Below are positions 1 to 6,127 of a DNA stretch of 7,818 nucleotides, in pieces. This stretch comes from Desulfobulbaceae bacterium. GTDB taxonomy: Bacteria; Desulfobacterota; Desulfobulbia; Desulfobulbales; SURF-16. The notes beneath the pieces are model-generated. The model saw only the letters and a program-made list of their open reading frames with translations, was not told where the DNA came from and did no database searches. Position 1 is the stretch's first letter. Each line of letters begins with the position of its first letter. Both the position numbers and the translations under genes were made by a program. The stretch lies in NCBI GenBank assembly GCA_023230525.1, contig JALNXE010000149.1:1-7818 (forward strand), given 5' to 3'.

Positions 1-123
1 ATAAAATCAACCATTCTGAATTCTGTCTCCTGTCTCCTGAATTCCCATGACGGAGATCAGAGCAGCAACTATGTCACAAAAATATCGTTATTTCGACAAA
101 ATAGATCAAGTCAGAAAGTTGAG
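1..123 (+). repeat. Left arm of a ~122-bp inverted repeat, containing the 5' region of the two-component operon
   Basis: Bases 1-123 match the reverse complement of 7636-7756 with only four substitutions (positions 62, 70, 81 and 82) and two single-base gaps near 108 and 117. The arm may extend left of the window. Its outer third (18-44) is a GAATTC-bounded module enclosing two tandem TGTCTCC units. Its inner part (about 71-108) is AT-rich and contains TTTCGACA at 91-98. It ends 21 bases before the start codon of the receiver gene, so any promoter for that operon must lie in or upstream of this arm. I could not pick a convincing -35/-10 or sigma-54 pair in it. It has no transposase and no obvious IS termini. 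Confidence 0.96.
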
Positions 124-132
124 ATATCAGGC

Positions 133-138
133 AAGGAG
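133..138 (+). promoter_or_regulatory. Ribosome binding site of the REC gene
   Basis: AAGGAG lies six bases before the ATG at 145, an ideal Shine-Dalgarno sequence and spacing. It lies just inside the inverted repeat arm and is absent from the other arm, so the two flanking genes share their upstream DNA but not their translation signal. It fixes the start of the receiver gene. Confidence 0.8.
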
Positions 139-144
139 AAAGCC

Positions 145-771
145 ATGCGCATCCTGATCGCTGAAGACGACTTGACGTCGCGCATCATGCTGTCGGCCGT
201 GTTGAAGAAAGAGGGGCATGAAGTGCAGGAGACCACCACCGGCCCGGAAGCCCTGGCAGCTCTACAGCAACCCGCCGCGCCGCGGCTGGCCATCCTCGAC
301 TGGATGATGCCCGGCATGGACGGGCTGGAGGTGGTGCGCCGGATCCGGGCCCTGCCTTCCCTGCCGCCGCCCTATATCATCATGCTGACTACCAGGGGAG
401 GAAAGGCGGATATCATCGCAGGCCTTGATGCCGGGGCGGACGACTATCTGGCCAAGCCGTTTGATCACGGAGAACTGCGGGCCAGAATCGAGGTCGGCCG
501 GCGCATGGTCCGGATGCAGGAAAAATTGAGCGCCCAGGTGCAGGAACTGCGTGAAGCCGCCCTCCACATCAAAACCCTGCAGGGCATTATCCCGATCTGT
601 TCGTTCTGCAAGAAGATCCGCAACGACCAGGGCTACTGGGACCAGGTTGATGCCTATGTCAGCCGGCATTCCGAGGCCCGGTTCAGCCACAGCGTCTGTC
701 CCGATTGCCTGGAAAAGAACTACCCGGCATGGCCAAACGGCGTTGACGGCGGCCCAAAGGGGAAGATATGA
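145..771 (+). CDS. Response regulator: REC domain with a C-terminal Cys-rich (CxxC...CxxC) tail
   Basis: A 208-residue cytosolic protein. Residues 1-120 are a full receiver domain: acidic pair D8/D9, phosphoacceptor D52 in LDWMMPGMDG, switch residues T82/T83 and K104 in the LAKPF motif, so it should accept phosphate from a histidine kinase. Residues ~121-147 look like a short coiled-coil linker. The tail (149-193) carries ICSFCKKIRNDQGYW and a later CPDC, giving C152, C155, C185 and C188. This module is familiar from the ends of many deltaproteobacterial PAS and REC proteins and looks like a four-Cys metal site, but I know of no established function. No DNA-binding or enzymatic output domain is present. 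The stop codon overlaps the start of the kinase gene (ATGA), so the two are probably translationally coupled and this protein is a likely partner of that kinase. The ATG at 145 is preferred for its AAGGAG and because the REC fold begins at residue 2. Confidence 0.96.
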   Translation: MRILIAEDDLTSRIMLSAVLKKEGHEVQETTTGPEALAALQQPAAPRLAILDWMMPGMDGLEVVRRIRALPSLPPPYIIMLTTRGGKADIIAGLDAGADDYLAKPFDHGELRARIEVGRRMVRMQEKLSAQVQELREAALHIKTLQGIIPICSFCKKIRNDQGYWDQVDAYVSRHSEARFSHSVCPDCLEKNYPAWPNGVDGGPKGKI

Positions 772-3700
772 AGAGTGGTACATCTGATCCGCCGGCAGTC
801 CGGGCGGTGGTGGTAAACGACGACCTGACCCAGCTCAGGGTGCTGGCCGGATTGCTGGCCAGGGAAGGGCTCGAGGTGCTGCCATTTCAAAGCGCGGAGG
901 CGGCTCTTGCGGTCCTGGACCGGCAGCGGCCGGCTGCGCTGATCGTCACCGACCTCTACATGCCGGGCATCGACGGCTGGCGCTTCTGCCGGCTGCTCCG
1001 TTCCCCCGAATACCAATTCTGCAATCATATCCCCATCCTGATCGTCTCCGCCACCTTTGCCGGCGAGGAGGCCTCCCGCCTCGCCGAGGAACTGGGCGCC
1101 AACGCCTTTCTGTCTTCGCCGGTGGACGGCGCCCGGTTTCTTGAGCAGGTGCGGGCGCTGCTGTCCGGCAGTTCGCTGCGTTTCGGCCGCCGGGTGTTGA
1201 TTGTTGAGGACAGCACGTCCCTGGCCAAGGCCCTGCAGCAGGTCTTTGCGGCCCACGGCTACCATGCGGATACGGCATTTACCGCCCGGACGGCCGCCGA
1301 GGCCTTCAGCGGCGAGGCTTACGACATTGCCCTGCTGGACTATCACCTGCCTGATGCCAAAGGGGATGGGCTGCTGGCGGATTTCCGCCTCAAACGGCCT
1401 GACTGCGTCTGTCTCATGATGACCACCGACCCGAGTCCGGAACTGGCCCTGGCCTGGATGAAGCAGGGGGCGGCCGCCTATCTGCGCAAACCCTTTGACC
1501 CGGAGTATCTCATCGAGGTCTGCGCCAGGGTCTGCCGGGAAAGATCCCTGCTGCGGGTGGAGGATCTGCTGGAGAAAAGAAGCCGCCAGCTGCAGGAGGC
1601 CGAATGCCGCTATCGCGCCCTCTTTGAGCAAAGCCCGGACGGCGTGGTGATCCTGGATCCGGAAACCACCCAGCCGCTTGAGTTCAATGATCAGGTCTGC
1701 CGGCAGCTGGGCTATTCCCGGCAGGAGTTTGCCCGGTTGCGTCTGGCGGACATCGAGGTGGCGGAAACCCCTGAACAGAGCCGGGCCCGCATCCGCCAGG
1801 TCATGCGCGATGGACAGGATTCTTTTGATACCTTGCAGCGCACCAAGCAGGGAGCAACCAGACACGTCCATGTGATGGCCCAGCTGATTGATGCGGGGGG
1901 ACGCCCCGTCTACCACTGTATCTGGCGGGATATCACCGAATGCAAGCGGGCGGCGGAAAGGCTGCGGGAAAGCGAGACCCGGGTCAGGGCCAAGCTCAAT
2001 GCCATTCTGTTGCCGGAGGGAGATATCGGCCTGCTTGAGCTGCGCGATATCCTGGATGTGCCGGCCATCCAGGAGCTGATGGATGATTTTTATAAACTGA
2101 CCAATATCGGGGTCGGCATTATCGATCTGCAGGGCAAGGTGCTGGTGGCCACCGGCTGGCAGGATATCTGCACGAAGTTTCACCGCCTTCACCCGGAAAC
2201 CTGCAGAAACTGTGTGGAAAGCGACACAGAGCTGTCCGCCGGGGTCCCGGCCGGCACCTTCCGGATCTACAAATGCAAAAATAACATGTGGGATATTGCC
2301 ACGCCGATCACCGTGGGCAACAGGCATATGGGCAACCTGTTCCTCGGCCAGTTTCTTTTTGCCGAAGACCGGCCGGACCGCGAAACCTTTGCGGCCCAGG
2401 CCAGGCAATACGGGTTTGCTGAGGATGAATACCTGGCCGCACTCCAGCGGGTGCCCCGCTGGAGCCGGGAAACCGTCAACACCATCATGAACTTTTACGC
2501 CCGCTTCACCACCCTGCTTTCCACCCTGAGCTACAGCAACATCAAGCTGGCCAGGGTATTGGAAGAGCGCCGGAAAGCCGAGGAACTGCTGCGGCAGAGC
2601 GAGGCCCGGCTGGCGCAATCCAACCAGCTCATGGCCGGGGTGTTGGACCATACCCACATGATGGTGGCCTTTCTTGACGTGCGGTTCAACTTCATCTGGG
2701 TTAATCGCGCCTATGCGGAAACCTGCCGCCACGACCCTGGCTTTTTTCCGGGCAGGAATCACTTTGAACTTTATCCCCACCAGGAGAACCAGGCGATCTT
2801 CCAGCGGGTGGTGGATACGGGGGAACCCTATTCCGTGGCGGCCAAGCCGTTCGAGTTCCCTGATCAGCCCGAGCGGGGGGTGACCTACTGGGACTGGAGT
2901 CTGAATCCCACCAGGGATGCCGCCGATAAGACCGCGGGACTGGTTTTCACCCTGGCCGAGGTCACCAGCCGTGTCCGGGCCGAGCAGGCCCTGTGGCAGA
3001 GCGAGGAGCTGCTGAATGACACCCAGCGGCTGACCAGGGTGGGCGGCTGGGAGTGGGAGGTGGAAAAACAGACCATGTTCTGGACTGAGGAGGTGTACCG
3101 CATTCATGGCTTGCCGCCGGGCGGGATAGCCCAAGGCGCAGACGACTGCGTGGCCAGGAGCCTGGAGTGTTACGATCCCGGGGACCGGCCGGTTATATTG
3201 TCCGCCTTCCAGGCTTGCGTCAGCCAGGGGCAACCCTATGACCTGGAGTTTCCGTTCACGCCTTTCAGCGGAGGCAGGATCTGGATCCGCACCCGGGCAG
3301 AGGCCGTAATGGCGGCAGGCAAGGTGGTGCGGGTCGTCGGCAACATCATGGACATCACCGAACGCAAAATTGCCGAGGCGGCGCTGCGGGACAGCGAAGA
3401 GCGGTACCGCCTGCTCTTTGAGGCAATGGACTCGGCCTTTGCCCTGCACGAGATTGTCCGGGACGCGGCGGGCTCGCCGTGCAACTACCGCTTTCTGGAG
3501 GCCAACCCCGCCTTTGAGCGGATGACCGGGCTCAAGGCCGGGGACCTGATCGGCAGAATGGTCCTCGATGTGCTGCCCAATACCGAACTTTCCTGGATTG
3601 AACGCTACGGCCAGGTGGTGGACAGCGGCGAGACGCTGCATTTTGAGAGCTATAGCCGGGAACTGGGCAAATATTATGCAGTCACCGCTTATTGCCCAAG

Positions 3701-5303
3701 GCCCGAACAGTTTGCGGTGATCTTCATGGACATCACCCAGCGCAAGCGGGTGGAGGCGGAACGGGAACGGCTGCTCATGGCCATTGAGCAGTCCGGCGAG
3801 ATCATCGTCATCACCGATCCCGCAGGAAACATTCAATATGTCAATCCGGCCTTTGAACGCACCACGGGCTACAGCCGCTTTGAGGCCATCGGCCGGAACC
3901 CGCGCATCCTCAAGGGCGGCACCCAGGACGCGGCTTTTTATGGGGAGATGTGGCGGGTGATCTCCGGCGGGAGCAACTGGATGGGACGCTTGGTCAATAA
4001 ACGCAAGGATGGCACGCTCTTCACCGAGGAGGCCAGCATCTCGCCGGTGCGGGACGCCGAAGGCCGGATTGTCAACTACGTGGCCGTCAAACGTGATATC
4101 ACGGAGCAGCTGCGCATCCACGAAGAGAAAGTCAAGCTGGAGGCCCAGTTTCAGCAGGCCCAGAAACTTGAGTCCGTCGGCCGCCTGGCCGGCGGCGTGG
4201 CCCATGATCTCAACAACCTGCTCTCCCCCATTCTGGGGTACGGCGAGATGCTGCTGGAGGAATTCGGCGAGGGAGACGGACGCAAGGAGGACATGCAGGA
4301 AATCGTCAAGGCGGGCAAGCGGGCCCGGGATCTGGTGCGTCAGCTGCTGGCCTTGAGCCGCAGACAGGTGATGGAGTTCAAACCCATTGACCTGAACAGC
4401 GTGCTGGACCAGTTTGAAAAGCTGCTGCGCCGTACCATCAGGGAGGATGTCGTCATTGATGTCAGGGGGGCTGCCTCATTGCCGCTTATCCGGGGTGATA
4501 TCGGCCAGCTGGAGCAGGTGATCATGAATCTGGCGGTCAACGCCCAGGACGCCATGCCCGACGGCGGCAGGCTGAGTATTGAAACCGAGAGGGTCGAGGT
4601 GGATGAGTCCTATGCCGGGGAAAAGCCCGGCATGACCCCCGGCCCATACGTCAGGCTGGCTCTCAGCGACACGGGCAGCGGCATGGACCCCGAGACCATA
4701 GCGCACATCTTTGAGCCGTTTTTCACCACCAAGGCCAAGGACCAGGGCACCGGCCTGGGCCTGGCCACCGTCTACGGCATCGTCAAGCAGCACGGCGGCA
4801 GTATCTGGGTCTACAGTGAACCCGGTAAGGGCTCGACCTTCAAACTTTACTTTCCCGTTGCCGAGGCACAGGCCGCGGCAGAGGACGCTCCTGAGGCAAA
4901 ACCGGCGGACCTGGGCGGCTCCGAGACCATTCTGCTGGTGGAGGATAATGATCAGGTGCGAAATCTCGCCCGGGCCATTCTCAGCCGGCAGGGTTACTCC
5001 CTCCTCATTGCCCGTGACGGCATCGATGCCCTGGGTATCCTCGGGCAGCACCAGGGGCCGGTGCAGCTGCTGCTCACCGACGTGGTGATGCCCAAGATGA
5101 GCGGCAGGGAGCTTTTTGAGCGGATCGCCGCCCTTTACCCGGATATGCGGGTTCTCTACATGTCCGGGTACAGCAATAATGTCATCGCCCATCGCGGAGT
5201 GCTTGATGAGGGAGTGAACTTCATCCAGAAACCCTTCACCGTCAAAGGTCTGCTGGCCAAAGTGCGCAAGGTGCTGGACCAGGCGGCCGGCAATATTTCC
5301 TGA
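768..5303 (+). CDS. Giant cytosolic hybrid histidine kinase: REC-REC-PAS-PocR-PAS4-HisKA-HATPase-REC
   Basis: A 1511-residue kinase with no membrane segment or signal peptide. Approximate domains: REC1 11-130 (D62 present, but the usual Lys is S117); REC2 141-260 (D148, D191, K241, complete); PAS 278-396; PocR-type sensor 418-596; PAS domains at 620-740, 752-868, 876-995 and 1000-1116; HisKA 1132-1200 with phosphorylatable H1146 in GGVAHDLNN; HATPase 1243-1364 with N box N1258, G1 DTGSGM (1301-1306) and G2 GTGLGL (1327-1332); and C-terminal REC3 1386-1505 (D1393, D1438, K1488). The PocR assignment rests on DICTKFHR, the CRNC pair, YKCKNNMWDIATPI and the GQF segment. PocR domains are predicted to sense small organic molecules such as propanediol; the ligand here is unknown. 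PAS domains often end in the DIT-E/Q-K/R motif, seen here several times. The gene starts inside the stop codon of the preceding REC gene, behind a GGGGAAG-type ribosome site (~758-765). Phosphate could pass H1146 to REC3 and on to REC1/REC2 or the separate REC protein; no Hpt domain is encoded here. The catalytic core appears intact. Confidence 0.97.
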   Translation: MKSGTSDPPAVRAVVVNDDLTQLRVLAGLLAREGLEVLPFQSAEAALAVLDRQRPAALIVTDLYMPGIDGWRFCRLLRSPEYQFCNHIPILIVSATFAGEEASRLAEELGANAFLSSPVDGARFLEQVRALLSGSSLRFGRRVLIVEDSTSLAKALQQVFAAHGYHADTAFTARTAAEAFSGEAYDIALLDYHLPDAKGDGLLADFRLKRPDCVCLMMTTDPSPELALAWMKQGAAAYLRKPFDPEYLIEVCARVCRERSLLRVEDLLEKRSRQLQEAECRYRALFEQSPDGVVILDPETTQPLEFNDQVCRQLGYSRQEFARLRLADIEVAETPEQSRARIRQVMRDGQDSFDTLQRTKQGATRHVHVMAQLIDAGGRPVYHCIWRDITECKRAAERLRESETRVRAKLNAILLPEGDIGLLELRDILDVPAIQELMDDFYKLTNIGVGIIDLQGKVLVATGWQDICTKFHRLHPETCRNCVESDTELSAGVPAGTFRIYKCKNNMWDIATPITVGNRHMGNLFLGQFLFAEDRPDRETFAAQARQYGFAEDEYLAALQRVPRWSRETVNTIMNFYARFTTLLSTLSYSNIKLARVLEERRKAEELLRQSEARLAQSNQLMAGVLDHTHMMVAFLDVRFNFIWVNRAYAETCRHDPGFFPGRNHFELYPHQENQAIFQRVVDTGEPYSVAAKPFEFPDQPERGVTYWDWSLNPTRDAADKTAGLVFTLAEVTSRVRAEQALWQSEELLNDTQRLTRVGGWEWEVEKQTMFWTEEVYRIHGLPPGGIAQGADDCVARSLECYDPGDRPVILSAFQACVSQGQPYDLEFPFTPFSGGRIWIRTRAEAVMAAGKVVRVVGNIMDITERKIAEAALRDSEERYRLLFEAMDSAFALHEIVRDAAGSPCNYRFLEANPAFERMTGLKAGDLIGRMVLDVLPNTELSWIERYGQVVDSGETLHFESYSRELGKYYAVTAYCPRPEQFAVIFMDITQRKRVEAERERLLMAIEQSGEIIVITDPAGNIQYVNPAFERTTGYSRFEAIGRNPRILKGGTQDAAFYGEMWRVISGGSNWMGRLVNKRKDGTLFTEEASISPVRDAEGRIVNYVAVKRDITEQLRIHEEKVKLEAQFQQAQKLESVGRLAGGVAHDLNNLLSPILGYGEMLLEEFGEGDGRKEDMQEIVKAGKRARDLVRQLLALSRRQVMEFKPIDLNSVLDQFEKLLRRTIREDVVIDVRGAASLPLIRGDIGQLEQVIMNLAVNAQDAMPDGGRLSIETERVEVDESYAGEKPGMTPGPYVRLALSDTGSGMDPETIAHIFEPFFTTKAKDQGTGLGLATVYGIVKQHGGSIWVYSEPGKGSTFKLYFPVAEAQAAAEDAPEAKPADLGGSETILLVEDNDQVRNLARAILSRQGYSLLIARDGIDALGILGQHQGPVQLLLTDVVMPKMSGRELFERIAALYPDMRVLYMSGYSNNVIAHRGVLDEGVNFIQKPFTVKGLLAKVRKVLDQAAGNIS

Positions 5304-5357
5304 TACCCCTTCACCCATCCTCCCTGTTTGTCTGCTGCACTTCGCCCCGGGAAACGG

Positions 5358-5400
5358 CTTTCGACATTTTGCGGTCCGGGCTCGACAATAGTGTCGAAAG
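5358..5400. promoter_or_regulatory. TCGACA dyad: possible enhancer/operator upstream of the ZraP-like gene
   Basis: CTTTCGACA (5358-5366) and its exact complement TGTCGAAAG (5392-5400) form a perfect 9-bp inverted repeat. A third half-site at 5382-5387 makes a tighter dyad with the last one: TCGACA, four bases, TGTCGA (5382-5397). No T-run follows, so it does not look like a terminator for the kinase gene. It lies about 120-160 bases upstream of the sigma-54-like element, a usual place for the binding sites of NtrC/ZraR-type activators. That role is inferred; no activator gene lies in the window. Confidence 0.45.
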
Positions 5401-5436
5401 GCGGCGGGTAAAAAGGCTTTTTTGCTGCCAGCGACC

Positions 5437-5449
5437 GGGGAAAATCCCC
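5437..5449. repeat. Short perfect palindrome GGGGA-AAA-TCCCC
   Basis: A 5-bp stem with a 3-base loop, between the TCGACA dyad and the IHF-like site. It has no T-run on either strand, so it is not a convincing terminator. A larger imperfect hairpin is possible just before it (5403-5429, GGCGG pairing with GCTGCC around an AAAAAGGCTTTTTT core), also without a terminator tail. Either could serve as a weak end to the kinase transcript; nothing clearer is seen downstream of the kinase gene. Confidence 0.25.
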
Positions 5450-5473
5450 TGCGAAAAATAATAATATGTCTAA

Positions 5474-5486
5474 TATCGATATGTTA
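5474..5486 (+). promoter_or_regulatory. IHF-like site between the dyad and the sigma-54 element
   Basis: TATCGATATGTTA matches the IHF consensus WATCAANNNNTTR at every defined position except one (G for A at 5478). It sits in a strongly AT-rich stretch (about 5455-5496) that contrasts with the GC-rich genes. It lies about 20 bases upstream of the sigma-54-like element and downstream of the TCGACA dyad, where IHF bends DNA in many enhancer-dependent promoters. A single match in AT-rich DNA can occur by chance, so confidence comes mainly from position. Confidence 0.4.
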
Positions 5487-5504
5487 TTTAATTTGTCCCG
5501 GTGC

Positions 5505-5520
5505 TGGCACGCATGTTGAA
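5505..5520 (+). promoter_or_regulatory. Sigma-54-type promoter for the ZraP-like gene
   Basis: TGGCACGCATGTTGAA matches the -24/-12 consensus TGGCACG-N4-TTGCW with exact spacing and a perfect -24 half; the only deviation is A for C in the -12 GC. Transcription would start near 5531, leaving a 5' leader of about 55 bases before the ATG at 5586. E. coli zraP is also sigma-54 dependent (ZraSR), so the match fits the gene family. No better sigma-70 pair was found close by. Confidence 0.55.
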
Positions 5521-5572
5521 AAAGAAGAAAGCAAACAGCGCAAATTTGAGCTAAAAAAAGTTCTTAAATAAC

Positions 5573-5579
5573 AAGGAGG
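5573..5579 (+). promoter_or_regulatory. Strong ribosome binding site of the ZraP-like gene
   Basis: AAGGAGG lies six bases before the ATG at 5586. It is a near-perfect Shine-Dalgarno sequence, which fixes the start and suggests efficient translation once the promoter is on. Confidence 0.8.
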
Positions 5580-5585
5580 ATCATC

Positions 5586-6053
5586 ATGAAAAAAGTACTG
5601 GCAGCACTGGCATTAGCGGCAACAATCGGTTTTTTCGGCATTCAGCAGGCGGACGCCCAGCGCGGCCCCATGGGTTGGGGTGGAGGGCCTGCCGGGGCAA
5701 ACTGCTGGAAGGCAAACGCCGGGCAGAATGTGCAGGTGATGGATGAGGAAACCAAAAAAGCCTATAATGCCTTTATGGACGCCACTGTTGATTTGCGCCG
5801 GGAAATGTTCGGCAAAAGGGAGCAGATGCGCGCCTTGACCTTTGCCGAAACGCCGGATCAGGCAAAAATCGATGCCCTGGCCAAGGAAATGTTTGACCTG
5901 CGCACCCAGATTCAGGAAAAGGCTGACGGGCTTGGCTGGCAGGGCGGATGTGACTTAGGCGGCCCCGGCTGCGGCCCCGGCATGGGTAGGGGTATGGGCA
6001 TGGGTATGGGTTACGGACGGGGAGGCAATGGCCCCTGTCCGAAATGGAATTAA
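5586..6053 (+). CDS. Exported ZraP/CpxP/Spy-family protein, Met/Cys/Gly-rich (periplasmic heavy-metal or envelope-stress protein)
   Basis: A 155-residue protein with a clear signal peptide: KK at 2-3, hydrophobic 4-18, and ADA before a predicted cut after residue 24. The mature part has a Gly-rich, Cys40-containing start and a helical core (about 50-115, with DEETKKAYNAF, DLRREMFGKREQ and DALAKEMFDLRTQI). Two helices separated near TFAETPDQAKID are typical of the ZraP/CpxP/Spy fold, which acts as a periplasmic chaperone and, in ZraP, binds zinc. The tail (117-155) is flexible and rich in Gly, Met and Cys (C122, C129, C151 and a run of GMG units). The protein has no histidine at all, unlike typical zinc-binding ZraP, so softer metals or pure chaperone work are alternatives. 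Expected location is the periplasm. It has its own predicted sigma-54 promoter and ends before a strong terminator, so it is probably transcribed alone. Family assignment is by pattern; function is inferred. Confidence 0.88.
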   Translation: MKKVLAALALAATIGFFGIQQADAQRGPMGWGGGPAGANCWKANAGQNVQVMDEETKKAYNAFMDATVDLRREMFGKREQMRALTFAETPDQAKIDALAKEMFDLRTQIQEKADGLGWQGGCDLGGPGCGPGMGRGMGMGMGYGRGGNGPCPKWN

Positions 6054-6092
6054 ACGGCTTTCACCGCATTTCTCTCTCTCTTCTCTCCCCCT

Positions 6093-6127
6093 AAAAAAGC
6101 CCCTGCCATCCGGCAGGGGCTTTTTTT
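6093..6127. terminator. Bidirectional rho-independent terminator between convergent genes
   Basis: A perfect 9-bp GC-rich stem, GCCCCTGCC (6099-6107) with GGCAGGGGC (6112-6120), closes an ATCC loop. Seven T follow on the + strand (6121-6127) and six A precede the stem (6093-6098), giving a U-run on the - strand too. It therefore ends both the ZraP-like transcript and the convergent HD-GYP transcript. The HD-GYP stop codon (6126-6128) overlaps the T-run. A pyrimidine-rich CT stretch (about 6069-6092) precedes it. Confidence 0.95.

Noticed and set aside
18..44. Paired GAATTC (EcoRI) sites as cloning or vector junctions
   Set aside because: They occur symmetrically inside both arms, as part of a repeat family with decayed copies nearby, and no vector-like sequence adjoins them.
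720..4205. Very long antisense open frame (1161 codons) opposite the kinase gene
   Set aside because: It is a GC-rich shadow of the kinase frame. It shows no recognisable domain, while the + frame carries a continuous set of REC, PAS, PocR and kinase motifs.
4476..5318. Antisense open frame of 280 codons over the kinase core and C-terminal receiver
   Set aside because: It lies opposite conserved HATPase and REC motifs, has no family resemblance and no ribosome site.
5358..5400. Rho-independent terminator of the kinase gene
   Set aside because: The stem has a 25-base loop and no T-run after it; its tight inner dyad and position fit a protein-binding site better.
5975..6025. Tandem DNA repeat in the GGTATGGG/GGCATGGG stretch
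   Set aside because: It is the codon pattern of the GMG-rich protein tail rather than an independent repeat element.
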